A stretch of 64,000 nt of DNA, taken from positions 153,247 through 217,246 of the forward strand of contig CAJIZH010000006.1 in the NCBI GenBank assembly GCA_905181875.1, given 5' to 3'. Below, in pieces: positions 36,743 to 45,485 of this stretch. The stretch's first letter is position 1, and every line of letters begins with the position of its first letter. A model generated the notes under the pieces. The model saw only the letters and a list, made by a program, of their open reading frames with translations. It was not told the DNA's origin and ran no database searches. The position numbers and the translations under genes were made by a program. Origin of the DNA: Flavobacteriales bacterium UBA6770. GTDB taxonomy: Bacteria; Bacteroidota; Bacteroidia; Flavobacteriales_G; Salibacteraceae.

Positions 36743-37485
36743 CTGGAAGTTTTTTTACATTATTTGTGTCTACAAGTTTTGCCTTGATGTATTTTTTTTA
36801 TAGAAAACGGCTCACCGATCAGCTCTTAAAAACAACTGAGATAGAACTGCAGAAAAAATCAGAGTTACTTGAATCTCAAATAATAGGACAGGATTCTGAA
36901 CGCGAGAAGATTGCACGTGCAATTCATGATGAAATAAGCAGCAAGCTAGCAATATTGCAAATTTCAATTGAACATCTTAAAAGGATAAACTTGGAGAAGA
37001 ACCAAGAAGAAACCGATTTAATCGTAGAAATAATTGAAAAACTAATTGCTTCGACCGAAAGTATTTCACACGGATTACTTCCACCCGATTTAGAGCATGC
37101 AGGCCTCATAAGTGCCGTAAATGGAGTAGTAGAGGTGCTGAATAAAACTGGCGAATTAGCAATCGATTATACTTGGATTGATCTTTCTGATGGGCAACAT
37201 ATCAAGGAAACTGAGTTGGGGGTTTATCGTATAATTCACGAATTGATGCACAACACAATTAAATATGCCAATGCAAAAAATGTTCGCTTAAATATAGAGC
37301 TGAATAGAACATCGTTAGCGATATCCTACTCAGACGATGGGGCAGGATTTAATATGGAAGAAGCGATGAACAAAGGCTTGGGCATTAGAAGTATATTGAG
37401 TCGAGTACAATTTTTAAATGCCAGCTATAATTTTCATTCAGAACTAGGACAAGGGATGGAGTTCACTCTAAAAAAGATTAGGTAA
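36697..37485 (+). CDS. Sensor histidine kinase (HisKA_3 type)
   Basis: 262 residues. One N-terminal TM helix (FWLILAGSFFTLFVSTSFAL), a coiled coil, then the dimerisation domain with the phospho-acceptor His77 in EREKIARAIHDEISSK. The ATPase has the N box HELMHNTIKYANA, G1 SDDGAGF and a final GQGMEFTL. No extracellular sensor domain, so input probably comes from the overlapping 7-TM gene product. It cognately pairs with the regulator starting one base after its stop. Confidence 0.92.
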   Translation: MEISFTKEELFWLILAGSFFTLFVSTSFALMYFFYRKRLTDQLLKTTEIELQKKSELLESQIIGQDSEREKIARAIHDEISSKLAILQISIEHLKRINLEKNQEETDLIVEIIEKLIASTESISHGLLPPDLEHAGLISAVNGVVEVLNKTGELAIDYTWIDLSDGQHIKETELGVYRIIHELMHNTIKYANAKNVRLNIELNRTSLAISYSDDGAGFNMEEAMNKGLGIRSILSRVQFLNASYNFHSELGQGMEFTLKKIR

Positions 37486-37486
37486 A

Positions 37487-38182
37487 ATGAAAACGATACG
37501 TGTTGTTATTGTAGATGATCAAGAATTGGTAAGAAAAGGTTTCAAACTTATCATTAGTTCCTTTAGTGGAATGGCTGTAGCATTTGAAGCTGAAAGTGGA
37601 GGCGATCTTTTGCAACAGCTCAAGGCTAAAACAATACGGCAGCTTCCTCATATTATCTTGTTGGATTTGAGCATGGAAGGGATGGATGGTGTTGAAACTT
37701 CCAAATTTTTAGCAAAAAATTATCCAAATATTCACGTAGCAATATTGTCTATGCACTTCACGCCAGCCATAGTTAATCTTATGATCTCCCTTAATGCTTG
37801 TGCTTACTTTAAAAAGAACACCAATTCTACAGAACTAGAAAAAGGGCTTCGGAAAATTGCCGAAAAGGGCAATTACTTTACTGAGGAAGTTTACGAGATG
37901 ATTCGGAAGGGAAATATTAATCATTCTAATGCTAAAAAAGAGGTGATAAATGAAGATTTATTGACAGAACGCGAAAGACAAGTGTTGGATTTGATCTGTC
38001 AAGAATACGAAACAAAAGAAATAGCCGAAATGTTTGACTTAGGAATTCGTACGGTAGAATCACACCGCAGAAATCTAATGGTAAAAACTAAAGCACGCAA
38101 CATGGCAGGATTGGTTATTTATGCTATTTCAAACAACCTGTTCAACCCTTCAAAGAGCAACAAAATTAGTAAGCTCATATAA
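37487..38182 (+). CDS. Response regulator, NarL/FixJ (LuxR HTH) family
   Basis: 231 residues. Receiver domain with acidic pair VIVDDQELVRKG, phospho-acceptor Asp60 in IILLDLSMEGMDG and Lys in CAYFKKNTNSTE. C-terminal LuxR-type HTH: LTERERQVLDLICQEYETKE, then IRTVESHRRNLMVKTKARNM. Proteins of this type bind short inverted repeats as dimers. The palindromes at 34929, 35604 and the copy at 38235 are candidate targets. Last gene of the operon. Confidence 0.94.
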   Translation: MKTIRVVIVDDQELVRKGFKLIISSFSGMAVAFEAESGGDLLQQLKAKTIRQLPHIILLDLSMEGMDGVETSKFLAKNYPNIHVAILSMHFTPAIVNLMISLNACAYFKKNTNSTELEKGLRKIAEKGNYFTEEVYEMIRKGNINHSNAKKEVINEDLLTERERQVLDLICQEYETKEIAEMFDLGIRTVESHRRNLMVKTKARNMAGLVIYAISNNLFNPSKSNKISKLI

Positions 38183-38234
38183 TGAGTTGTTGTTAAGGTT
38201 AAATGCGTAATACAGCAATTTATAGTTCAAATCT

Positions 38235-38276
38235 TCTGCGTATTACTAGGAATTTTGCAATTGTTACTGCGTAAAA
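38235..38276 (+). promoter_or_regulatory. Recurrent regulatory motif, copy C
   Basis: TCTGCGTATTACTA then GGAATTTTGCAATTGTTACT and GCGTAAAA. The first part is almost identical to copy A. A degenerate -7-like TAAATTGC begins at 38302, about 26 bases later. No annotated gene follows until 38920. Confidence 0.45.
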
Positions 38277-38586
38277 CCGATTTGTAAGTAGATCGGGTCT
38301 ATAAATTGCATTTGAATATAAATTTTAACTTATGTAATTTCAGCGCGTAATAATAAACGAAGAGGTCTCAAAATATGCAATTGTTGCCGTTGAATCGGGG
38401 CTCCAAATTGAAATAAAGAAAGAGAAGTAGTCCGGCAACTTTTTGAATCTACATACAAGAAAATACCCTTAATCCTGCAAGCAAATGGTAAGATTTAATT
38501 ACGAGGAAAGGACGGATATAATTGATTGTCTCAAAGCGTCCATGCTGCAATAATGATAGATTTAATTACTTGCTAATCAATTAATT

Positions 38587-38620
38587 AACTAACTCAGATT
38601 ATATTTGAGTTAGTTTTTTT
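38587..38620 (+). terminator. Orphan intrinsic terminator
   Basis: Perfect 10-bp stem AACTAACTCA / TGAGTTAGTT, 9-base loop, run of T. It is 400 bases after the response regulator and may instead end a transcript from motif C. Confidence 0.85.
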
Positions 38621-38919
38621 CACTAAAAACTTTTATTTAATTTAAAAAGGTCACCAATATAAGGTAGGTTACTTTTTTTAACTCAATGATACTAATCTGA
38701 AATTCGAACTCTTTATCAATAGCAGGGCATTGCACAAAGTGACTCTGCAGTTCTTAAAACCAATTCCCTTTATCGTCTATCTCTTATGAAAGGAGTTTCC
38801 TCAAAAATGTAGGAACAGATTCTTATAATTGAACAAAAAAAGCAATCTAGATTACATATCTGCCGTACACGAATCACTAACTAACAAGAATCCGATACCT
38901 TTCGGCTCAAGTTATTATT

Positions 38920-39207
38920 ATGAAAGAAACCCCAGTTGTTAATTTTAGTGAGCTCCAAGATAAAAGGCTACATTGGGCTCAAGTAAATGAACTGGGTGCA
39001 TTAATGTTAGGTGGATATATTGAAGGAGATAGTCTTATTTGTGGATTACTCGGTTGTGATAATCCTTTAGATACTAGAGTTAGTGAATACGATAACGAGA
39101 TTCGAGGACTACAAAAGGAAATACAGATTGATAAAATCGACGGAATTCAGCTGAAAAAAGGGAATAACGGCATGGAATGTCCAGTATGCCATTCACAAGT
39201 CGCATAA
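38920..39207 (+). CDS. Unknown 95-residue protein with CxxC
   Basis: No signal peptide. Contains GALMLGGYIEGDSLICGLLG and four cysteines, with C-terminal ECPVCHSQ that could hold a metal together with the earlier CGLLGC. Not recognised. The next gene starts 11 bases after its stop and may be co-transcribed. Confidence 0.55.
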   Translation: MKETPVVNFSELQDKRLHWAQVNELGALMLGGYIEGDSLICGLLGCDNPLDTRVSEYDNEIRGLQKEIQIDKIDGIQLKKGNNGMECPVCHSQVA

Positions 39208-39218
39208 GTTGTAACTGT

Positions 39219-39725
39219 ATGAAAAGTCTCTGTTTTTTATTCTCGTTGATGTTCATTTCAATTGCTGCTTTTTCACAGGAAACTGAAGAGAATGAAGAAG
39301 GTGAAGACGAAAGTTCGCATTGTTACTTTAAGAAAAACTCAGTTTCCATTGGTTTGGGAGTCCTTTATTCTATTAAACTTCAGTCAGTTGGAGCTAATGC
39401 TAGAGTTTACTACAACTTGGGCGATGCCATCTGTTTTGGACCAGAATTCTCCTATTTCAATAACGGTCAGGAAGAAGTAGTTGACTTTGATATTGTTGGC
39501 CATTATATATTCGAAACTCCATGGATGGGTGTATTTCCTTTGGCAGGTGTAAATTATACGATAGTAAAAGGCGAGCATCGCACCGATGAAGCATTTGGTG
39601 TTGCGTTTGGAGCAGGCCTTCATAGGAATTTTGGAAAGATTTCATTATTCGGCGAATATGCTCATGTAGAAAGTGCATTGGACGATGATTTCGTAACCAT
39701 AGGACTGTTTTACAATATCAAATAA
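39219..39725 (+). CDS. Small outer-membrane beta-barrel protein
   Basis: 168 residues from ATG 39219 (MKSLCFLFSLMFISIAAFSQ signal peptide). An acidic linker (ETEENEEGEDESS) is followed by alternating beta strands (SVSIGLGVLYSI, ANARVYYNLGDAICFGPEFS, GVAFGAGLHRNFGKISLFGE) ending in VTIGLFYNIK. Similar to the 8-stranded OmpA/OmpX-like barrel family. An in-frame start at 39177 overlaps the preceding gene and would spoil the signal peptide. Confidence 0.8.
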   Translation: MKSLCFLFSLMFISIAAFSQETEENEEGEDESSHCYFKKNSVSIGLGVLYSIKLQSVGANARVYYNLGDAICFGPEFSYFNNGQEEVVDFDIVGHYIFETPWMGVFPLAGVNYTIVKGEHRTDEAFGVAFGAGLHRNFGKISLFGEYAHVESALDDDFVTIGLFYNIK

Positions 39726-39731
39726 CAGATA

Positions 39732-40448
39732 TTGAAAGAACTAGTATCACTTGATTTAGAGCAATTTAAAGCGATGGGTTACTACGCGGTATCGGAATAT
39801 GATTTGCCTATAGAGTTGATGATGGAAAATGCTGGTTATCATCTCGCTAAACTGATTGGCAAACAGTTTGATTCAAGTACTGCTATTAAAACAGGAGTTG
39901 GTAATGGCAATAATGGAGGTGGTGGATTAGTTGCGGCAAGGCGATTAGCGGCCTGGGGTTATCCGGTTTATTTGGATTTAGCAACTGAGATTGATAAGGA
40001 ATTACCTCAAAAACAATTGCGGCGAGCCTTGAAGTTTGGAGCTAGAATTGATGCTGAATTTATTGCTCCCGTTTGGGTTGATGCTTACTTGAGTTTTTCT
40101 CAGCGATTACCATTAAATTATGACTTTAATAAAAGAATGTTAAAATCTTACCATTCATTTACTTATAATATATCATTAGATCTTCCTGCGGGTTTTCTAG
40201 GTGATCCTAATTCGATCTATTTTAACGCCAATCAAGTACTAACACTTGCAGCTCCTAAAACTATATTGAACCATTTACCTTCCCAAATAGAAATCTATGT
40301 TGCAGATATCGGAATTCCGAAAGCCGTTTATGAGCGATTCAATATTGCGCAATCCAACCGAACCAACCCAGCCAACAGAACCAAATTTCTCGAAAGAGGG
40401 TTTTTTAAAACTTCAACGGTAGTTATGAATCAAAACACCAAGAAATAA
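39732..40448 (+). CDS. NAD(P)H-hydrate epimerase (YjeF_N domain)
   Basis: 238 residues with TTG start at 39732; the family N-terminal helix (LDLEQFKAMGYYAV) requires it, since the next ATG at 39774 would cut it off. LMMENAGYHLAKLI and GVGNGNNGGGGLVAARRL are the YjeF_N signatures, and LDLPAGFLGD the later motif. Epimerises damaged NAD(P)HX. The C-terminal ADP-dependent dehydratase domain of the usual fusion is absent, so it is a stand-alone epimerase. The stop overlaps the next ATG (TAATG). Confidence 0.88.
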   Translation: MKELVSLDLEQFKAMGYYAVSEYDLPIELMMENAGYHLAKLIGKQFDSSTAIKTGVGNGNNGGGGLVAARRLAAWGYPVYLDLATEIDKELPQKQLRRALKFGARIDAEFIAPVWVDAYLSFSQRLPLNYDFNKRMLKSYHSFTYNISLDLPAGFLGDPNSIYFNANQVLTLAAPKTILNHLPSQIEIYVADIGIPKAVYERFNIAQSNRTNPANRTKFLERGFFKTSTVVMNQNTKK

Positions 40449-41194
40449 TGGCACTTTGGATACAAGCAGGATTATGGGGTCTATTAGCAGGAGGAGCGCT
40501 CTTAATAGGAGCATTTCTAGGTTATGCCTTTTCAATTCCAAAGCGAAAACTCACGGGTATAATGGCTTTTGGCGGTGGCGTGCTAATTTCAGCCCTTTGC
40601 TTTGAATTGGTTATTCCTGCTTATGAAGCCTCAGGTTTATTGCCTGTGGCTATTGGATTTCTGTTTGGCGGTATCGTTTACAGTTACTCGAATTACCGAT
40701 TGAGTAAAGTTGGAGCAAGTCGCCGTATGTGTGCTGATGGGCGAGAAGAAGAAATTGAGCGGGAGGGAAGCGGCACCGCAATAGCGGTTGGAGCCTTGCT
40801 TGATGGTATTCCTGAATCTATGGCAATAGGACTTACAGTTGTTACAGGACATGTAAGTATTGCTGCAGTAATTGCAATTTTCATATCCAATATTCCAGAG
40901 GGTATTTCTAGTGCGGCAGGCATGAAACAATCCGGAAGAAAACCCAGATACATTTTCGGGATATGGGGAGGAATAGCAGTTATTTCAGGTTTGGCTTCAT
41001 TAGCAGGTTATTCATTATGTCATAATATTCCTATGGCACTGCAAGCAGGCATTATGGCAAGCGCAGCAGGAGCTATACTCACAATGCTCGCCAATACGAT
41101 GATTCCAGAAGCTTTCAAAGGTTCTAAAGATTGGACAGGGTTAATAATGTGTATTGGTTTTCTAATTGCTTTTTCTATTTCTAAGTTGGTTTAA
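40448..41194 (+). CDS. ZIP family metal transporter
   Basis: 248 residues, about eight membrane helices. TM4 DGIPESMAIG and TM5 SNIPEGISSAAG carry the metal-binding His-replaced/Glu pattern of the GufA-like branch. The loop RRMCADGREEEIEREG between TM3 and TM4 is charged rather than His-rich. Imports zinc or other divalent metals. One-base overlap with the epimerase gene suggests joint expression. Confidence 0.88.
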   Translation: MALWIQAGLWGLLAGGALLIGAFLGYAFSIPKRKLTGIMAFGGGVLISALCFELVIPAYEASGLLPVAIGFLFGGIVYSYSNYRLSKVGASRRMCADGREEEIEREGSGTAIAVGALLDGIPESMAIGLTVVTGHVSIAAVIAIFISNIPEGISSAAGMKQSGRKPRYIFGIWGGIAVISGLASLAGYSLCHNIPMALQAGIMASAAGAILTMLANTMIPEAFKGSKDWTGLIMCIGFLIAFSISKLV

Positions 41195-41218
41195 ACTTAT
41201 TAAATGGTTCATAGTTGA

Positions 41219-42454
41219 ATGTCTTTTAAAGCTAGATTTGGCGGAATGATTAAATGCCTTTCTTCTGTCTTGTTAACTGCACTGTTAACTGTCTTTTTGT
41301 CAACGTTAGTTCAAGCTCAATCCTTAAGTAATTTAAGCTTTGGAACCGATTCAACTTTTGAAGTTGTTTCTTGGAACATTGAGTGGTTTCCAAAAAATGG
41401 TCAAACCTCAGTTAATGCAGTAGGAGAGATAATTGGGGCACTTGATATAGATGTTTGGGCATTACAGGAAATTGATGACTCGAGCAAACTCAAGCAAGCT
41501 ATTGCTAATTTAAACGATTATAAGCTCGTTTATGGTGGCTCCGATTCAAGAGGATTAACCTATGTCTACAATACCAAAACCATTAGCAACGTAAAGACGT
41601 ATCAATTGTTTTCCGAAAACAAATACAGTAGCCCATTGCCTAGAGCGCCGCTTGTGTTAGAGTTTACTTACCAAGATTCAGTTATTCGTATTATCAACAA
41701 TCACTACAAATGTTGTGGAAATGGAACGTGGGACAAAACAAACACGAGTGATGAAGAGAATAGACGCTACCTTGGTCATAGACTGATAATGGATTATGTA
41801 GATTCTCTTTGGAGTGATGAAAACGTAATTTTAGTAGGAGATTTGAATGATATTCTAACTGACGATAGAAACAATAATATTTTTCAAAATGAGCTGACAA
41901 ACTCTCGTCAATATCGTTTTGTAGATCTTGCTATAGAAGAGTCTAACAATGCAAATTGGTCTTATCCTTCTTGGCCATCGCATTTGGACCATATTCTAAT
42001 AAATGGACCACTTTTAAAACAATATAATAAACCAACAACCGAAGTAAGGTGTATTAAAGTTGAAGGGGAGCTTTCTGGTGGTTGGAGCGAGTACGATCGC
42101 AATATATCTGATCATCGACCAGTTGCATATAAATTTGATTTTAAGCCTACGATCGAGCCTAATGACACTTTAGAAACCCAGGTTGCAGTTTTGAAGTTGG
42201 ATAAGCTCAAGATAAAGATTTATCCAAACCCTACCAGCGGAAGGGTCTTTTATGATTTATCTGCTAAGCTAAAAGTAACGCATATCCTTGTGAAAGATAT
42301 TTTAGGAGCGGTTATAATTTCCGAACAGTTATTCTCAAATGGTATTTCGATGCAAGGTTTTGTTGACTTGGATAAAACAGGAATATACTTCATGCAATTC
42401 TTTCATAAAAATTCGGTAGTTCATTCGGAGCTGATTGTCAAAGGCGATAATTAA
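41219..42454 (+). CDS. Secreted endonuclease/exonuclease/phosphatase protein with T9SS tail
   Basis: 411 residues. Signal peptide ends LVQAQ. The EEP fold shows VVSWNIEWFPKNG, DVWALQEIDD (metal Glu), ILVGDLNDI, HLDHILING and ISDHRPVAYKF, so all catalytic motifs of a Mg-dependent nuclease/phosphatase are present. The C-terminal type A sorting domain (IYPNPTSGRVFYDL, TGIYFMQFFH) directs export by the T9SS. A secreted DNase or phosphodiesterase is likely; extracellular DNA as nutrient is an inference. Confidence 0.9.
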   Translation: MSFKARFGGMIKCLSSVLLTALLTVFLSTLVQAQSLSNLSFGTDSTFEVVSWNIEWFPKNGQTSVNAVGEIIGALDIDVWALQEIDDSSKLKQAIANLNDYKLVYGGSDSRGLTYVYNTKTISNVKTYQLFSENKYSSPLPRAPLVLEFTYQDSVIRIINNHYKCCGNGTWDKTNTSDEENRRYLGHRLIMDYVDSLWSDENVILVGDLNDILTDDRNNNIFQNELTNSRQYRFVDLAIEESNNANWSYPSWPSHLDHILINGPLLKQYNKPTTEVRCIKVEGELSGGWSEYDRNISDHRPVAYKFDFKPTIEPNDTLETQVAVLKLDKLKIKIYPNPTSGRVFYDLSAKLKVTHILVKDILGAVIISEQLFSNGISMQGFVDLDKTGIYFMQFFHKNSVVHSELIVKGDN

Positions 42455-42622
<168 letters not shown>

Positions 42623-43097
42623 GAGGATATTTATTACAATCCTACTACGTTTAGAAATGCTTGATATTTGTTATATCATAGATTTCAGGCAGTTTTTATC
42701 TTCGTTGAAAATAAATCTGAGGTTGAAAATAGGGTATACGGAGACTGCAGTAAAGCTGCTGAATACTGCAATAAGGCTTGGAGCTAACTAAGCACAAAAA
42801 AGAGCGGGTGCATTTGATATTTCTATTAGCAATGTGTGAACAAAACGACTACTATATCGATGAGCAAATAGGCACTAACTATTGGTTGTTAGTTAAATAT
42901 TTGGAAGTGAAAAATAAAAATTACCGTTCTAATTTCAGTTTCTTAACTAAAGAAATATGCCAATACTGAATGTTATGCAAAAGCACTGGAGGAATGCAGA
43001 TATTTGGTAATTGTAGAAAAAAGTCAAAGAGATTAATATTTGTTTAAATTTTTTTTTGAATAAAAAGGTTTCTAGTTCTTAAACTATTTTCGCCTTC
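42623..43097. other. Intergenic region before nhaA, no gene supported
   Basis: About 475 bases. TGATATTTGTTATATCA at 42661-42677 is a small palindrome with 6-base arms. A 63-codon frame (42778-42969) starts with TTG and has no recognisable features. Confidence 0.45.
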
Positions 43098-44855
43098 ATG
43101 AAAAAGAAAAACTCAGTTGAGTTAAGTTCCTTTATAGACTATAGCAACAAAAAGTTCAAGGCTGGCAGACCAATTATGCAGTTTGTGATGGAACACTTTG
43201 GTATTGATATAGTTACGAAGTTTCATTTTTTTTCTAAAACACCAAATAATTCTGAATTTCAAATTTCATCTAAGGCGGCTTTAAGCGCTGAATTACAAGG
43301 TCATTTTTTCGAGATGAATCTTCTACTCATGGAGTTTCAAGGGATTTATACCGAAGAGTTAATGCTGAATCGAGCAGAGTTCCTAAAACTTGATTTAGAA
43401 AAATTCAAAAAGGATTTTCATTCCGATTATATTGAAAAACGCTTAGAAGATGATATCAATTTAGCAAAAAGTAGAGGGGTTGCTTTAGCCCCAAGTATTG
43501 CTATTAATGGTTATTTATATGAAGGAGCATGGGATGAACAGGCTTTAATAGAAGCAATTGAAAATGCTAATACTAAACCTGTAACAAATGCAATGCAGAG
43601 TTTTTTACATTGGGGATCATCAGCTGCAGTTGTGCTTCTTTTAGCTGCAATAGCGGCTTTAGTTTTCGTCAATATTGGTTTTATAAAGCAGTATGAATTT
43701 TTACGCCATTTTAAACTTGGTTTTATTGCTGGTAACAACAGTTTTATATTTCCTATAGAAGTTTGGATAAACGATGGTTTAATGGCTATCTTTTTTTTAC
43801 TGATAGGCTTAGAAATAAAGAGAGAGGTTATTTCTGGAGAACTTTCCGATATCAAAAAAGCCAGTATGCCAGTTATTGGAGCGATAGGAGGGATGTTGAT
43901 ACCTGCATTGCTGTATTTCTTGATCAATAAAGAAGGGTCTGCTGCGTATGGCTGGGGAGTGCCAATGGCTACTGATATAGCATTTACGTTAGGTTTAATG
44001 GCATTATTGGGTAAGAAAGTTCCCAACGCATTATTAGTTTTTATTTCAGCATTAGCAGTCTCTGATGACTTGGGAGCTATTTTAGTTATTGCTCTCTTTT
44101 ACGGTCATGGTTTTCATATTGGAGCATTTATAGCGGCTTTAGTAATTGTTGGAATTATGGGGGTGTTAAGCTACCAAAAAGTGTATTCCAAGACCATTTA
44201 TGTAGTTTTAGGTTTGGTATTGTGGTTTTTCATCTTCCAAAGTGGCTTGCATGCAACCTTAGCTGGAGTAATAACTGCTATTCTTATTCCTGCGCGAAGG
44301 AGAGGGAATATTGCAGGAATAGCTACTCAATCTAGCATCATATTCGAAGATGAAATTCAGCGTATAAAAGACTCAGATAATAGTCAAGAAAGTATTCGTC
44401 ATGGGGCGTTAAAGGTTATACGAAAAGCATTTAACCGTTTAATTGGTCCTGGAGAACAAATCGAATATTCTTTGGAAGCAACGGTGAATTACTCCATACT
44501 TCCCTTATTTGCTTTTTTCAATACTGGAATTTTGGTTGTAGGGACTTATTTTAATGTTTTTACGCCAATAAATCTAGGGATAATTGTTGGGCTTTGTATC
44601 GGTAAACCGCTTGGTATCGTTGGTTTTTGCTGGCTAGCGGATAAGTTTAAAATCGCCTCATTGTCGAGCGGAATAAGTTGGCCACAACTCTTTGGTGCGG
44701 CTTGCCTGGCAGGAGTTGGGTTTACCATGTCTATAGTAGTTGCTGGTGCGGCTTTCGAAGGTGATATGTTAGATGGCGCAAAACTCAGCATATTAATTGC
44801 ATCGGGGATTTCTGCTGTGTTTGGGTTATTTATTTTGAAAAGAGCGGTGAGCTGA
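43098..44855 (+). CDS. nhaA: Na+/H+ antiporter NhaA with fused thioredoxin-like N-terminal domain
   Basis: 585 residues. Residues 1 to about 165 are a DsbA-like thioredoxin-fold domain (GRPIMQFVMEHFGIDIV, LAKSRGVALAPSIAINGYLY with the cis-Pro), but no CxxC motif is present. Residues 170-585 are a full NhaA: ND-GLMAIFFLLIGLEIKREV, MATDIAFTLG, and the ion-binding ALAVSDDLGAI aspartate pair. Two-domain DsbA-NhaA proteins are known in several phyla; here the redox centre is lost, so the domain may be structural or regulatory. Exchanges Na+ for H+. Confidence 0.93.
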   Translation: MKKKNSVELSSFIDYSNKKFKAGRPIMQFVMEHFGIDIVTKFHFFSKTPNNSEFQISSKAALSAELQGHFFEMNLLLMEFQGIYTEELMLNRAEFLKLDLEKFKKDFHSDYIEKRLEDDINLAKSRGVALAPSIAINGYLYEGAWDEQALIEAIENANTKPVTNAMQSFLHWGSSAAVVLLLAAIAALVFVNIGFIKQYEFLRHFKLGFIAGNNSFIFPIEVWINDGLMAIFFLLIGLEIKREVISGELSDIKKASMPVIGAIGGMLIPALLYFLINKEGSAAYGWGVPMATDIAFTLGLMALLGKKVPNALLVFISALAVSDDLGAILVIALFYGHGFHIGAFIAALVIVGIMGVLSYQKVYSKTIYVVLGLVLWFFIFQSGLHATLAGVITAILIPARRRGNIAGIATQSSIIFEDEIQRIKDSDNSQESIRHGALKVIRKAFNRLIGPGEQIEYSLEATVNYSILPLFAFFNTGILVVGTYFNVFTPINLGIIVGLCIGKPLGIVGFCWLADKFKIASLSSGISWPQLFGAACLAGVGFTMSIVVAGAAFEGDMLDGAKLSILIASGISAVFGLFILKRAVS

Positions 44856-44962
44856 AGCAGTTTTATTAAAAAATGAAAATTTTGTACTGACCAATTCTAT
44901 AAGGTCAGATATGACACAGAAATTCTGAAAGAGCATTCCCACCTTTGCCAAAACAAAAAATT

Positions 44963-45326
44963 ATGGCGACAATAAATCTTATTGCAGCTATATCCAAAGA
45001 GGATAGTTTCAATTATGAAACTTCTAAAGAATGGAAGTACAAAGACGATGTTCCTGCAATAATTGATTTCTATGCAGATGGGTGCTGCTCTTGTAAAGCT
45101 GTAGTTCCTATATTGAAAGAGCTTTCGGCTGAATACGAAGGAAGGTTAAAAATTTACAAAGTGAAAACGGAAATAGAGCAGGAAAATTCTTCAATATTTC
45201 AAATCAGAAGTATTCCAAGCATTCTATTTTGTTCCAGTTGGAGGCAAACAACCTATGACGCAGGCTGGAGCACTGCCAAAAGATACCTTGATAGATGCGA
45301 TTGAAAAGAATTATCGAAACCAGTAG
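44963..45326 (+). pseudogene. Thioredoxin-like gene with a one-base frameshift
   Basis: From ATG 44963: INLIAAISKEDSFN then FYADGCCSCKAVVPILKELS, a thioredoxin whose usual WCGPC is GCCSC. After RSIPSIL an extra T in a TTTT run (about 45230) sends the frame to a premature stop at 45304. Removing one T restores FVPVGGKQPMTQAGALPKDT and ends at 45326, the full family length. Either a recent mutation or a sequencing error. Confidence 0.75.
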
Positions 45327-45485
45327 AAGTAGAGATACACCGTTTTCATTTTACCAATTATTTTTGAATTCTCTAATTGGATAATATGCTCAGTATATCT
45401 GAGCTTTTTTTTTGAAATGAACTAGAATTGCATTTGTCTTGTTTTAATGAATGAGATACTTTCACGTTCTATAAAAAATAATGCT

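Larger units (their letters stand above)
38183..38919. other. Intergenic region after the response regulator
   Basis: Holds motif C and a terminator at 38587. Between them a frame without a normal start codon reads NEEVSKYAIVAVESGLQIEI then a stop (about 38350-38430), and another VRQLFESTYKKIPLIL, which may be gene remnants or part of a short RNA. From 38621 to 38919 no feature is supported; a weak motif-like ATACTAATCTGAAATTC lies at 38688-38704. Confidence 0.4.

Noticed and set aside
42778..42969. 63-codon ORF before nhaA
   Set aside because: TTG start, no family resemblance, no promoter or coupling.
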